Counted from the first letter of the stretch, positions 1 through 12,100 are shown. The stretch is 64,000 nucleotides of DNA from Brachionus plicatilis (GCA_010279815.1 QEOQ01000014.1:201940-265939), one strand, 5' to 3'. Program-made: numbers and translations. Notes: a model not told the origin generated them from the letters alone.

Positions 1-97
1 TTTCAAAAAAAAATTTAAAATAAATTTTCTTTCTAAAAAAAAAAATTTAAATAAAATCGTCTTATTTTTAATTAAATTTTTTTACTGATAAAATTAC

Positions 98-3000
98 CTT
101 GTTGTAGCCATCTGACCTGGGTAGCCGGACCGTAGCCTTTTTCGTTTTTGGCCGCTATGCGGAACAAAATGGCCGGTTTGGCACTCAGATCCACATAAGC
201 CCTGGTCAACACTTCGGCACTGACCACACAACTTGGTTCTGAACCGCAGTAAATTTGCGTAAAACACAAATCATGATTGGTGTTCGAAGGAGACGCATTG
301 TTGCTTTTGGCCTTGGTCTGCAAATAAACTGAGTATTCGGTAATGTTACTGCCTAGTTCCTGGTCTTCTGGCGGCTCCCAGAATATTTGCGCAGCCTGTC
401 CCATCTTAGTAATCTTTATGTTTGACGGAGCGCCCGGAAAGCCTGGCTGACATGTGAAAAACGCGGCCTGCTCGCTCCACGGCCCCCTCCCGCACGAGTT
501 AATGCCCGCCACCCGAAATTTGTAGGCAGTATTCGCCTCTAGTCTACGCTTCATCAAATTATTTTCACCCATGCTAAAATTGTTCTTTTCAAATTGATCC
601 ATTAAAAACTGTGACGTATTATTGACAAAATAGTCAGTGACCAAACACGTCAATTCTTTGGTTATGCACACATCATGCCATTGACTCTGGTCGCCAGGAC
701 TAAGCAAATTTTGTGTGGGACTATTTTTGATGATGTTGGATATGAGATTTGTTTGGTTGTCGGAGATTTGGTCATTGGTACCATCTAGCTGATCGGTGGG
801 GTTCAATTTTTTTGCATCCTGTATCTGAATTGAATTGACAGTGCTGCTCACTTGTCGACTAATGTCGCTCAGATTTACACTCTTAATTGTCGGTATATTA
901 AAGTTGGAAAAGTTGGCGCTACCATGTGTCATCGATGTGCTCACTGAATTGTTATTGTGAATTATTTGAAATGTTTGATTTGGCTTGTTTGTGGTGACAA
1001 AATTGTTGTTTTTGATTATCACAGACGGCTTGTTGGTCATTGTTGACGACGATGTTATCAAGTTCGGCTTGATTATGGTCGAGTTTAGACCTGGGTTCAA
1101 GCTCGACCTATTCATGCCGCTCTGACTCATGTTTATCAGCTGAGGGATTTTGTTTGTTTGAGTCGAGACTAGTTTGACCACTGTGGGATTGGCGTTCGTT
1201 TTAATCTTGAAAATTAAATTTATAAAAATTTTATAATAATTTTATATAAAATTTAAAAATTTATTAAAATTTATGTCATTTTGATTTGAATTGTAGGTGT
1301 TGATTCAAACTTCAAACAACAGAATTCAAATCAATGTATATTTGAAAAATCAAAAAAATTAATTTAAAAAATTTAAATTTTAATTATATTATTTAAAAAA
1401 ATTTGAATTCAATTTTAAAGATCGAGTTTCAATTTACTTTGATGGTGTTTGAATGAATGTTTCCTTAGAATTTTTGAATAGGTTTTTGATGATTTTTTTG
1501 GCAAATTAAAGTTTGATATCAAGATCAAAAGATCAAAATATTAATTGTACTATTTTTTTTAAAGATAGAGAAAAAATAAATTTTTTCCAAAGCAATTATT
1601 TGGCATATGCTGTCAAGTTTATTTTCATATTTAAAATTTTAAAATGCTCCTTTTTATTGAACTTTAATAGGTTTAAATATTTTAATTGATTTTAATGAAA
1701 AATTATTTTTCAAAACAAAAAAATTTGATGTTTTAAAATTTATAATTTTTTTAAGTGGAAAAATAAAATTATTTCAGTTTGAATGAATGGATATAAAAGT
1801 TATAAATTTGAATTTGATGAATTAACTTAACCTGAATTATTTAAATAATTGTCCGTTTTTGTAAAATAAATTAGAGATCAATCATTTTGATGTTAATTTG
1901 ATAATGAACCATTATTAAACATAACATGTCTAGTAATGTTTGGTATTTATTTTTTAAAAATTATCAAAATCATTAGATTAATTAAGTTTTAAAATTTTAA
2001 ATGATCGTTTTGATCTAAATATTTGATCTTAAACTTCAATTTTGTATAAAAAGAATCAGTCACTTTATTTTTTTATAAATTGAATTTAGTTAATTTATAA
2101 AGTAATTCTTATTTATATTTCGAATAAAACAATTTGTTCAAATAACAAAAATTGTTTTGGATTATAGCGGCCAAAAATCGAAAAGAGTCATTTTGACTCG
2201 CTTGTGCTACTAGTGTTAAGTTTTTTAATGAAAATTACAAAAAAACAACTTTTCAAACTGGAGATTTTTTGAATCTAAGTTTTGACAGTTTTTCTAAAAA
2301 AACCACTTTGAAAATACAAATTTACTTAAATTACTTTAAAAAAATTATTTCTAATCCACAATAAAAAGTGTGTTTGAAAATTTTTTTTTCAGTAATTATT
2401 TTATCATCTCTCACTTATTGTTTCTTAACATTTTTGGAACATTTTTTGTCGGCTATTATCGGAAATTTGAAAATAAAGTTTCGTTAAATTATTAATTATG
2501 ATTGAAAAACGAATTGAAGAAAAATTATTTAAATTTCATGTTCATTTTAAATTGGTGCTTAGAGCCCAAAGCTATTGTTAATCAAATAAAATGATGCTAT
2601 AATTTTAACTCAAAAAAATAAGAAAATTGATCAAAATTATCAAAAATTGCCCAAAAACTACGATTTTTTGAATTGTTATTGTTTACTAAAATTTACATGA
2701 AACCACGGATTTTTGCGGAATATCCAGTAATTTCATTTACCATTCTTTACTGTATTGATTTGACATGATGTTCGATGGCAAATTTACATTAATTATAAAA
2801 GTCTCTTTTTTAGTGATTTGCTTTGAATTTTCTAGACTTTTTTATTTTAAAAACATTTTTCAATAAAATAGGTATAATGAAAATAATTTTAAATTTTTAC
2901 ATTTTTTTTTAGATTTTTTGTGCAATATTTAAATTAATAAAAAAAACTCCCAAATTATATAGCTGGCAAATTCAATAAAATTATCAATACTGTACTTTAG

Positions 3001-6000
3001 TAATTTCATTATTAATATTTTTAAATGTTTAAGCCACATTGATAATTATATTATTTAAAAAAAATATATTTTTTACTTTATTGCATCTTAATTAATTTTA
3101 TTTTTAATTTAAATTTTTTTATTATCTTATTCTGAAGGAGCATTAGCTCGGTACAGATAAACATATAAAAATAAAAAATTCTAAGCAAATTAAACGTAAG
3201 ATTAATATTTAAATTAATTTAATTTCATTAAAACAAAAATACGATGCTGTAGTTTTATTAGACAAAAAAATAGAAAAATGTATCTCAAATATACACTGAT
3301 TTGGACGTAAAAAACAGCACAGTCTACGGACAACAAAATAAAGAAGAAATAGTCCAAAAAATTTTCGATTTGTTCTTTTTGAAAGTTTTATATATCACGT
3401 TAAAATAAAGAAAAAAAATTGCCATTTTTTTGGTTATTTAGAATTTTTATTCCAACAAGGCCGAGTTAAACGTGAATAACTAAATTGTCTTTCATTATTA
3501 TTTTTTTTATAAATCTGAAGTAGCTTTAGCTCAGTCACCATTTTATTTTAATTTTACATTTTTGATTTTTTTAAATCTGAAAGAGCTCATATTAGCAAAA
3601 AAATAAAATAAATCAGTCTGACATTAGAAATAATTTTTTTTAAATAATTTATTTTTTTCCTTAATCGATATTAAGATTAAATTTTAAAATTGTTTTAGCA
3701 ATATGAGGTTGAGAATTTTTATCACTTGAGCCAGTTCAAATAAAAAAATCAAAATATTTTTTTATTATTTAATAAATCAACCATGCAGCAGTTTTTATTA
3801 CTACTACTACTACTACTACTAAATATGTAGAATATTACAATTTTTCAAGAGATATAAAACAAGATATAATTTCATACAAAACTTCCAATAAAATTTTTTT
3901 TTTAATAATTTATCCTGATCCTGATTAAATAAAAAATATCATTCTAAGATATTAAACAATTTTCTAAATTTATTTCATTTACTTCCTATAGTCTTAGAAA
4001 GCTTAAATTATTTCACACTGTAACTATTTTAAATAAAAAGATAATTGAAGAAAAAAGCAGATAAATACTGTGAATAAAGTGAAACAATCTAAATGGGAAT
4101 TCTAGTATGAATTAAATTTATTAAATTGATGATGTAAAAATTCAAAGAAAAACTAATTCATGAAAAATTTACTAAATTAAACAAAACTCATAGCATATTT
4201 TTGGTAGAAAAATATTTCATAGAAATACACTCTTAAAATTTTTTTTTTTTCGTAGAAATTATGTCAAAAATTCTAAAAATTCAATTAATTAAAGATTTTT
4301 TTATTTACAAATTTTAAATGTATTTACGCTTTATCAACTCTTAAAACATTTTTTTTTCAATTAAAATTTTCTTTTTTTGAAGATTAGAGGAAAATTTTAA
4401 ATGTTTTTTCAATTTGATGACAATGAAAAATTAAAAGAGATTATTATTATGAAAAAAATGATAAATTTTTAAAAATATTTTTCTATATTTGATGCTATAT
4501 GAAAAATTTTTTCAAAATAACTCTATGAAATAATTATTCTACAAAAAAAAATCTATGAATTGAACGTTCACCATTAAATTATTTTAAAATAAAAAAGATT
4601 AAAATAAAAGAGAATAAAGAAAAAATTACTAAAAAAATCAATTGGTTTATCAATTAAGAGTCATCAATTTCTATATCTTGATTTTTTACTTTAAAAAATA
4701 TTCAATGTTTTTATTTCTACGTTTTTTTTTGTGTAAGATAATTTCTATTTTTAATACACAGCCATTTCATTAATTAATTTAATAAGTTCGAACATATTAA
4801 ATTTTTATATTAAATACAAAAATTAGCAAAAATCATATATATAGAGCTGTATTAAAAAAGACATTCAATCGGAATTTAGTGAATTTAGCTATAAATGGTT
4901 TTAAAAAAACTTTGACGTTTTAATTTTTTTCCTTTTTCAAAAATTCAATAAATAAATTTTTTTTTCATGAAAATCGGTTTTTTTCGAGAAATTTTAGAAT
5001 TTTTTTTAAAATTATCGCTATTTTACGAAAAATGGCACTATATTAAAATCAGAGTTGTTCATCAAGTCTCAAGTCTGAAGTCAAGTCCAAGTCTTAACTT
5101 GACTTGATTTTTTTTGTTGGGTAAAAAGTCAAGTCACGACTTGGCTTGAATTTTTTTTTTTATTTAGTTAAAAAGTAACTTGAGTTGATGTTTTGTCTGA
5201 TTTTATTTTTACTAAATTATAGTTTATGTAAAAATTGAATTTAGACGTTTAAATTTTATAATTGAATCATTTTGTTAACCAAAAAATTATAAATTTATAA
5301 AATAATCTTTTGAAAAATATAAAAAAAATCAAGTCAAGTTAAGACTTGACTTGAAAAATCTAAAAAAAGTTTTGACTCGACTTGACTTTTTGGTCGAAAG
5401 ACTTGAAAAATAGCGACTTGAGTAACAACTCTGATTAAAATATAGAAAAAAAAAATCATAGAACAAAAAATCATAGCAATGTCAATTTCATAGTATTAAT
5501 TATCATGGATAGTGATTACATAGGAAGTTTTTTTCATAGAAAAATAAATTTTCATAGGTTTAATTTTTATAGAAACAAATTTGGAAGAATTTTTTTATTT
5601 GAAATATAAATTCGCCTATATATAAATGCTAGACAAAATCCAACTGTTGCTAAAGTAGTTGATCTATTTCGTCTTGCGTAAAGTTATTTGGAAAAAGCGA
5701 CAAGGAGAAAATAATGAAAAATTGAAGCCTATTATTAATGATTATGATTTAACTTTGAAATTGCATTAAAAAAGGTATAGCTAATTTGTTTATTCATAAA
5801 TAAAGTGAGAAAATGATTTAATTTTTTTTTTAGAATTCGATAAATTTATTTTCTATATTTTTTGGTTTCTAAAAATGTGTCATTCGATGAATTTTATTTT
5901 TCTATGAATCTGATTCGATGAAAATTTTTCTTTAATAAATTTATTTCTACGAATTTTTTTTCCACATTTTGGACGTCCCTCACAAAAAAAACCCTTTTTT

Positions 6001-8067
6001 TAAATTACCATTTTTTACGTAAAATATGGTGAATTCAAGGTATCGTAGCAGCACTGTATTAGAAGTTTTGTATGAAATTTGGCACAACAACAAAAAAAAA
6101 AAGAAAAAAAATTCACTCACTTTATTTAATTGAGAAAAGGGCGCCTGATTCTTGAGCAAAGTAATGATCTGTGGCGGTCCACTGCTCTTACTGGCTGCTT
6201 GATTATTGGCGAGCAAACCGCCAGTCTGCTGATTGTTACTCACACTGGTGCCACTGTTTGACGCACTAGAACCACTAGCGACACTAGCGGACAGCACATT
6301 GGTGGCGGAGGCGAGCGCCTTGGGCAAATTGATCACCTGTTTGAGTGCAGAAGGGGCACTGGCCGCTTGAGCTTGAGACGCAGTCACGTTTTGTGTGTGA
6401 GTGGGACTGGCGGCCGCCGGTTCCTGTTCGGGCTTGGACGCCGGTGAGCCGCTGGCAGTGACGGGCGAGCCGGCCTCCATTTTAAAGTTCAAACTGTGCC
6501 CATACTGAAACATGGACGCGTCGTTGGTCGAGCTCAGCTGATTAATGCAGCCGATGGCGTTCAGCACCGGTATTTGGCTGAGATCGGCCGGGCTCTCCTT
6601 GTCATTGACCTTGTCGTCTATTTCCCGCTTCAAAGGGTCACGGCCGTTGTTCAAGCTGATTAGTATGTTTGACTGGGAGTCGGCAAGCGGCTGCACGGTG
6701 ATATTGTTGAGCGCCTGGTTGAGCTCGGGCAGTTGAAGGAGAGAGGCGGGCAAGAGGGTGGTAAGCCCGTTGGAGACCTGGACGGGCAGCAGAGTGGGCG
6801 CATTGACCGGCACGGGCACGGGCACCGGGTTCAACATGTTGATCATGCCGGCGTTCATGTCTTTATTTTTTAAATAGCCGTCCACTTTTTGCACTTGGAG
6901 AATGTAGGCGTCGGCAGTGGGGCACGCCGTCCAGCTGACCTCCAGCGAGTTCACGGTCGGCTTGAGCAGCTGTACCTTGCCGGGCGGACCGGGCGCCTCC
7001 GTCTCCAAATACCACAAGTCCTTGCAGCACACCTGGTTGTTCCAGGCCTTGCGATAGCCGTCGCGGCCCGACCACACGTACAGCCGGCTGTTTATTTGGA
7101 CGGCGGAGTGGCCGGCGCGGGCCCGCGGCGCGCTCTCCTCAAAATGGTCCGCCGCCACACTCTCCCACGTCATCGTGTCCACATTGAACGCGGCCAGCGT
7201 GTTCGAACACTTCCACTCCTTTTCAAAGCTTTGACACACGGACGCCTTCACATTGCTGTCGTGTTCGAGCACGAACGGCACCCAGCCGCCGAACACCAGC
7301 ATGCGATTGTTGATCACGGTGGCCGAGTGAAGGCTGCGCGGGAGCGGGGCGGCACCGCTAACGCTCGGCCTGAGCCAAGTGGCCGTGTCGACGCTGAACA
7401 GCCACAGGTCGCCGAGCCGGGTGCCGCACATGCCGCCGTAGAGGAGGAGGCGCGGGTCGGCGCCCGCCGCGTCCTTGTAGGCGACGCACGTGTGGGACTC
7501 GCGCGCCGGCGGATTTTTGCCGTAGGTCTGCGGCACCGACCATTCGTAGCGGCCGAGTCGCACGTCCAGCACGTAAAAGTCGTTCAGATACTTGGGCACG
7601 TTTTCTCTGGGCTCTTTGCTCTCGTTTTCGAGGCCGCCGAACAAATAGACCCGGTCGTCGAGCAGCGTGAACGAGTGGCCGAGGCGCGCCGACGGGTAGA
7701 TGGGCGACGACTTCATCTGCTCGTCGGACACACGGCGCCACTCCCAGCTCGACAAGCGCAGCTCGTACAGGTCGTTCGAGTACTTGCCGTACTCGACCAT
7801 GCCGCCGAACGTGATGAGGCGCGCGCCGTCCGACACCAGGCCGTAGGCGGCGCAGCCCGGCGGCGCCTCGCCCTTCACCTCAGGCACGAACCACTGGTTG
7901 GTCGTCGTGTTGAACACGTGAAGTTCGTCGACGATGCCTTCGTTGCCGCCGCCGAACACGATCATGAGATCGTTGTGGGCGACCGCCCGGTGACCGTGAC
8001 GCGGCCGCGGGCTAGCGCCCACGCTCGTCGTTACTTTTTTCCATTTTAGATTGTTGCACAGCGACAT
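98..8067 (-). CDS. HCFC1: Host cell factor 1 (HCF-1) homologue, 3' end outside window
   Basis: HCF-1 is a nuclear chromatin adaptor that links transcription factors to histone-modifying complexes. Exons, read on the minus strand: 8067-6121 (649 codons, phase 0) and 1205-98, with a donor at 97-96 leading out of the window. The start is the ATG at 8067 ([12 protein letters not shown]); the in-frame codon further upstream is only GTG. Residues 12-350 form the HCF kelch propeller, with family-diagnostic stretches such as [29 protein letters not shown] and [19 protein letters not shown]. Half a fibronectin III module follows (about 360-400), then a low-complexity Ala/Ser/Asn region. Exon 2 holds the second half-module ([20 protein letters not shown]), a second FN3 domain and [15 protein letters not shown]. 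No HCF proteolytic repeats are seen; instead a Taspase1-type motif lies at residues 788-794. The kelch exon is strikingly GC-rich compared with its surroundings. Identity is certain; the last exon(s) are missing. Confidence 0.95.
771..791 (-). other. Predicted Taspase1 cleavage site in HCF-1
   Basis: The codons read QLDGTND (residues 788-794 of the model). This fits the Taspase1 consensus Q-[FILV]-D/G-x-x-D, with cleavage between D790 and G791. It sits in the unstructured linker between the two half-FN3 elements that correspond to human SAS1N and SAS1C, so cleavage would yield two fragments able to stay associated. The motif is seen in the sequence; cleavage is inferred. Confidence 0.7.
1465..2045. 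repeat. Dispersed repeat family A, copy 1
   Basis: About 580 bp that recur in inverted orientation at about 31220-31800, inside an SSBP intron. The two are alignable by eye over most of their length at very roughly 80% identity. Shared landmarks include GATAATGAACCATTATTA and AAATGATCGTTTTGATCT. No coding capacity or clear terminal inverted repeats were seen. Probably an old non-autonomous transposon. Confidence 0.7.
4190..4585. repeat. Dispersed repeat family B (CATAGAAA-type), copy 1
   Basis: It contains TTTTGGTAGAAAAATATTTC, then repeated CATAGAAA/CTATGAAA words and a terminal GAACGTTCACC. A shorter inverted relative lies at 11490-11740 with the same order of landmarks. Similar CATAG-rich words occur at 5450-5600. 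It looks like a MITE family; the boundaries are approximate. Confidence 0.5.
5047..5436. repeat. Foldback element rich in CAAGTC/GACTTG words
   Basis: The 13 bp ends AATCAGAGTTGTT (5047-5059) and AACAACTCTGATT (5424-5436) are exact reverse complements. Inside, many CAAGTC units run on one side and GACTTG units on the other, so the whole 390 bp can fold back. A fragment of the same family ends with AACAACTCTG at 23788. Confidence 0.75.
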
Positions 8068-9144
8068 TTTGTTTGGACGGGCCACCCTCTTAAAATATCA
8101 TTTCTTGAATGATCACTTATTTATTTTCGTTTATGTTGATGATGTTGTTGTTGTTGGTCCGACAAAATTCGATCACAGATTTTGATTGTTGTTCGAACAA
8201 ATTAGAATGTACAATCGACAGAGAGAGAGAGAGAGAGAGAATAATTTGTGAATTATTTATTCGCCGCAATATTTTATGCTTTAATTATATTGACGCTCGT
8301 TTACTAGAGCTTAGTGTGTGTGTGTGTGCACCGAGATTGGGATAGTGTACATACACATTCGTATGTAAGGAGATATTTTATTTTGTCGATGGTTGTGTAT
8401 GCATGGGATTTGGTTCAATTGCGAGCTGTGTGTATGCGGGTATTAATTTTTTTTTTTTTTACTTGACGTTTTGTTAAGTTTGTTTTGAGAAGTGAAGTTT
8501 TTTCTTTTTTTTTGTTGTTGATTAAATGTGCCAAGTTAACTTAACATCGGCATTTTGAAGTTGATGATCAATTCAAAATATTATTTCAATTCAAAATAAT
8601 TGGGTCATGTCCAGAATGTGATCAGTGATCAATGATCACATATTTCGTGATCAAAAAAGCCTCTAATTTATGAAAAAATAAAAATATATTTTTTTTGGTG
8701 ATTAGGAAATTTTTTTAAATATATTAAACTTTATTGCCAAAATTAAGTCTCAATTTTCAAAATAAATTAAAATAAAAATCTAAATTATTCTTTGTGTTTT
8801 TTTGAAATGTGCAATTGAACACCCTTTTCATTTTTCATAAATTCACCACAAATGCTACATTCTACCGGATTTGAGTGTTTGCTTAATGCTTTTTTTTGCC
8901 GCTAATTTAGGGCATCTTGAAGATGATGATCAATTCAAAATATCATTTCAATTCAAAAAGTTTGTCTTTAGATATTAAACTAAATCTCTGATTTAATTTA
9001 AATAATTTTAATGTAACATGATTTACATAAAATGAAGATTAAGAAAATAAGAAAAAATTGAAAAAACATTTTCTCAATACAATAAAAAAATCGATTTTTA
9101 ACTTTATATCGTTAATTTTCACACATTATATGGATAAATAAAAT
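8068..9144. other. HCF-1 upstream region, no gene seen
   Basis: This 5' flank of HCF-1 holds a (GA)n run at 8220-8241, about 155 bp upstream of the start codon, and a (GT)n run near 8312-8325. The rest is AT-rich with no supported open frame. The promoter of HCF-1 presumably lies in the first few hundred bases. Confidence 0.5.
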
Positions 9145-9989
9145 ATGATAAACTTCAATATGATCAAAAAAAAAATAATAGATTTAATTATTCTTTATTT
9201 ATTTAATTCCTTACCAAAAAATTGAAATAAAAAAAAATATTTGGATCAATATCAAAATTCAAGTCAAACTTGAATATATTACAAAAAGATAATTTAATTT
9301 TTTTTTAAATTTAAAACAAAAGTCATAATATTTGAGTATCAATCAAAAAGAAAGATAAATTTTATTGATTTTAATTTAAAAAAATATTTAAACTCTAAAT
9401 AAGATCTAAAACTAAAGCATTTATTTTTTGTAAGAGATAATAGAATACTGTAAATTTGGAGGAGCTAACACAAAAAAATTCAATTATTTTTTAATTACGC
9501 CCGATTTGATTAAGCTCTCGGCCATATCTATTATAGTCTTTTCGTAGTCAGTTGCTGGTACGCCGAGCACCTTTGTCATCCGGGTAGTATCTGATTTATT
9601 GTTGGGATTTTCAGCTTTTTCAAATTCAGTTATGAATTTATATCCTTGATTGGCATATTTCTTCTTGAGAATTTCAAATACTTCTCTATTGGAACCCCAT
9701 TTTGTTTCAATGATGTGTCTGTGACCAGCAGCTTGAGGCAAAAAAGCTGCTTTCAAATGAGCCAAAGCCACGTCTCTAACATCACAGTGGCCAATGTAAA
9801 ATTCATTATCTTTTTCTTTTTTGCCCAGCATTAAATCCGAAATAAACTTTTCTGATGTTCCAAGAGAAGTCGAATCTCCTAGTGATGGACCAAAAACAAA
9901 ACATGGATTAATGACAGCTAATTCGAAGCATTTTTCGCATTTCTTTTTTTTTTCTGCTACAAAATCCCAAGCACATTTTTCGGCTAAAA
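9145..9989 (-). pseudogene. Truncated inverted copy of the reductase gene
   Basis: This is the reverse complement of about 14967-15815. The coding part (9484-9989) equals the last about 167 codons of the reductase from KILAEKCAWDF to the stop at 9484. I compared it block by block and found no base difference. The 3' flank (9145 to about 9440) also matches but with scattered substitutions and indels. Exon 1, with the NAD(P)-binding Gly motif, and the catalytic YxxxK are absent, so it cannot be an active enzyme alone. Homology stops abruptly at about 9989. It may be a dead copy, or the 3' part of a chimeric gene, because its first bases form a usable splice acceptor (TATTTTAG, exon from 9983). 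Confidence 0.85.
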
Positions 9990-10113
9990 TATTCGATTAT
10001 TCACTAAGCCAACAAAATCTTATTCATATAGCAGTGATTTTGCAAATTTTCTAAATAAATGCTTTTTATTTTCTATTTCAAAAAGAGCAAATTTTGATTT
10101 TTAATTAATTCAC

Positions 10114-10219
10114 CAGGAAAAAATAATAAGTGGGCAAACAAGGCTGCTTTATCACAATAGCTTCTTACAGAAGTTCCTTCGAAAACTTCGCAACGATTCC
10201 AACAGCCAAAACGCGAGAG
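10114..10219 (-). other. Possible cysteine-containing exon upstream of the reductase copy
   Basis: On the minus strand, an acceptor AG at 10221-10220 is followed by 106 open bases reading LSRFGCWNRCEVFEGTSV then RSYCDKAALFAHLLFFP, ending at a donor GTGAAT. The stretch is less AT-rich than its surroundings and its reading is protein-like, with four cysteines. The phase-1 donor would join in frame to the acceptor at 9983 of the truncated reductase copy through a 130 bp intron. I recognise no family, and no start codon or earlier exon was found. It may be chance. Confidence 0.3.
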
Positions 10220-11489
10220 CTAGTCTCTATCTTGTTTAATCATATAACTAGTTTATAATTTATAATTTATATTTTTGTAGCAATTTACGATATGTCTGAC
10301 AATTCTTACTTTATATTTTAATAACAATTATTGTACAATTAGATTTAATTCTCAAATCAATAATTTTTAATCAATAAAACGTTTGAAACTCAAGTGTTTG
10401 ACTTAAACAATCTTTTTAATCTTCAATGCTTTTTCTTTTAGCCCTGATCATTATTTTTATGAATTAATAAAAAATTAAAAAATTTTATTTTTTTTATTGA
10501 GTTTGGTTCATTACCGAGTCATTTCATTTTTAACCTAAGTTTTAAAGCTAGAAATTAATCAGATGTGCTTAGTTTTAAGTTTTTTAAAAATTTAATTATT
10601 GTTTCAATTTTTAAAAGTCAAAGCATTTTGAAAAGATGCAAAAAAAAATTTTAAATTTTTGAGTTATCAAATGATTTGAATTAAATTTTATTAATCAAAA
10701 TTTAAAATATCAATTTTATTGATTATAAAAAAATGACTCCACAAATTTAATCTAAATAAATATTAGCATTGTGACATTATCAGATATTAGATTATAATTA
10801 GATAAATTTTAGTTAGATTTCAAGATATAATAAATTCTAAAAGCAGTTTGAGTTTTTTTGAATTTCAGCATGTTAATAGGTATCTAAACTTAACTTTTCT
10901 TCATCAGGGTTCGGTAATAAACTAATTTGAAAGACGCGTTAGATGTTACATAAAAATGAGTTTTTTTCGAGATTTAAATTTATAAAAGATGAAATTATTG
11001 TCATTTAAAAAAATATTAAAATTTATGTTAATTAATTAGGAAGAATTAGAAAAATCAAATTTGCTTTTATTGAATAGATTTATATCAAAAGTGAAATTAA
11101 AAATATTATTTTTTTTTTATTATTTTTGTCGTTAAGGAGAAAAAAAACGGATTTATTTAAAAAATATTTGAATGAAGACTAATTTAAAAAAAATATTAAA
11201 TTTTGAGGCAACAACCATTTTTTAGACTCATGCACTTTAGATCAAGTGTTAATATTTAATAGTGACTTGATGTGAATATTAAAATTTTTTTTTTCGAATC
11301 AAAGATTCTGAATCATGGAAAATTTTTGTTTCTGAAGGAGTTAAAATTATAAATTCTCCTTAAAAAAATACAAGAGGAAAATCTAATTTGAGTAAAATAG
11401 AGTAAATATTAGTAAAGTAGAAGTAAAACATTTTTTATGTTTTTTAATTTGTTTTAAAAAAAAATCTTTACAAATTTTTTCAATTTTAT

Positions 11490-11740
11490 CAGGTGAACGC
11501 TCTGTTCATAGAATTTTTTTCATGGAATAATTATTTCGACTAATTAGACTAATTTTCATAGAATTTTTTTTAAGGGATACAATAAAGAAAATTTTTTCTA
11601 AAAAGATATTATAAAATTTGTTTAATCTTTAAATTTTTCTTTTAATGCTTATAACATAATTTCTATGAAAAAAAATTCTATCAGTATATTTCTATGAAAC
11701 ACTTTTCTACCAAAATTTATTCCATGACTTTTTTTAAATT
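11490..11740. repeat. Dispersed repeat family B, copy 2 (inverted)
   Basis: Its reverse complement begins with TTTTGGTAGAAAAGTGTTTC, continues with CATAGAAATA and ends with GAACAGAGCGTTCACC, the same order of landmarks as 4190-4585 but internally shorter. Confidence 0.5.
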
Positions 11741-11937
11741 TTATCAATTTACAATGAATTTAAACATCATCATTTAATCATTATATTGCTTTTAACAAAA
11801 ATCACTAATTGTTTGTGTGGATTTAAATTTTTCATTGTGAGCATTAAATAAATATTTTTTATTCAGATCTGTTGGCTCTTTTTTTCTCTTTAATTTCATG
11901 AAATTTATTTGAGATCATGTTAAAGACTAAAAAATAA

Positions 11938-12100
11938 AATTAAAATTTATAGTAAAAATTTGCAACATCATTGTGAATAAAAATATAAAAAGAAAGGGTT
12001 TTAGAGTTTGTTGACTTACCAAATAATTGGATATTTACAAGAAAAGAACTTTTTATTTTGAAAAATATTGCACAATCAACTTTAGTTTTAGAATCTTAAA
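11938..12100 (+). promoter_or_regulatory. Upstream block shared by GST and reductase, copy 1
   Basis: About 150 bp including TTTGCAACATCATTGTGAA, a TGGATATTTACAA core, AAAGAACTTTTTATTTTG and TTGCAC. They recur in the same order and orientation at about 14155-14330 upstream of the reductase. It lies 200-370 bp before the GST ATG. It is either a duplicated promoter or a repeat inserted twice; no known factor site is claimed. Confidence 0.55.

Larger units (their letters stand above)
1206..6120 (-). other. HCF-1 intron 1 (4.9 kb), repeat-rich
   Basis: The donor GTGAGT is read downward from 6120 and the acceptor TTCAAG ends at 1206. Phase 0 on both sides joins ...SQLNK to [13 protein letters not shown]. 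The intron is very AT-rich, with no open frame I can support. It holds three dispersed repeat copies annotated separately (about 1465-2045, 4190-4585, 5047-5436) and a (TAC)n microsatellite at about 3799-3822. Confidence 0.85.

Noticed and set aside
3799..3822. (TAC)n run as a CRISPR-like or satellite array
   Set aside because: A plain trinucleotide microsatellite; no spacers or longer unit. No CRISPR arrays expected or seen.
7358..7741. 127-codon minus-strand frame
   Set aside because: Alternative frame of the HCF-1 exon, Arg/Ala/Pro-rich, no family resemblance.
6889..8049. 386-codon open frame on the plus strand
   Set aside because: It is antisense to the GC-rich HCF-1 kelch exon. Arg/Ala/Val/His-rich composition is typical of a shadow frame, and the minus frame is clearly HCF-1.
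8068..8085. HCF-1 start further upstream
   Set aside because: The codon is GTG. The ATG at 8067 has a good context and fits the family N-terminus.
10121..10226. tRNA or small RNA gene
   Set aside because: Local GC rise prompted a check, but no T-loop/anticodon cloverleaf could be drawn; listed instead as a doubtful exon.
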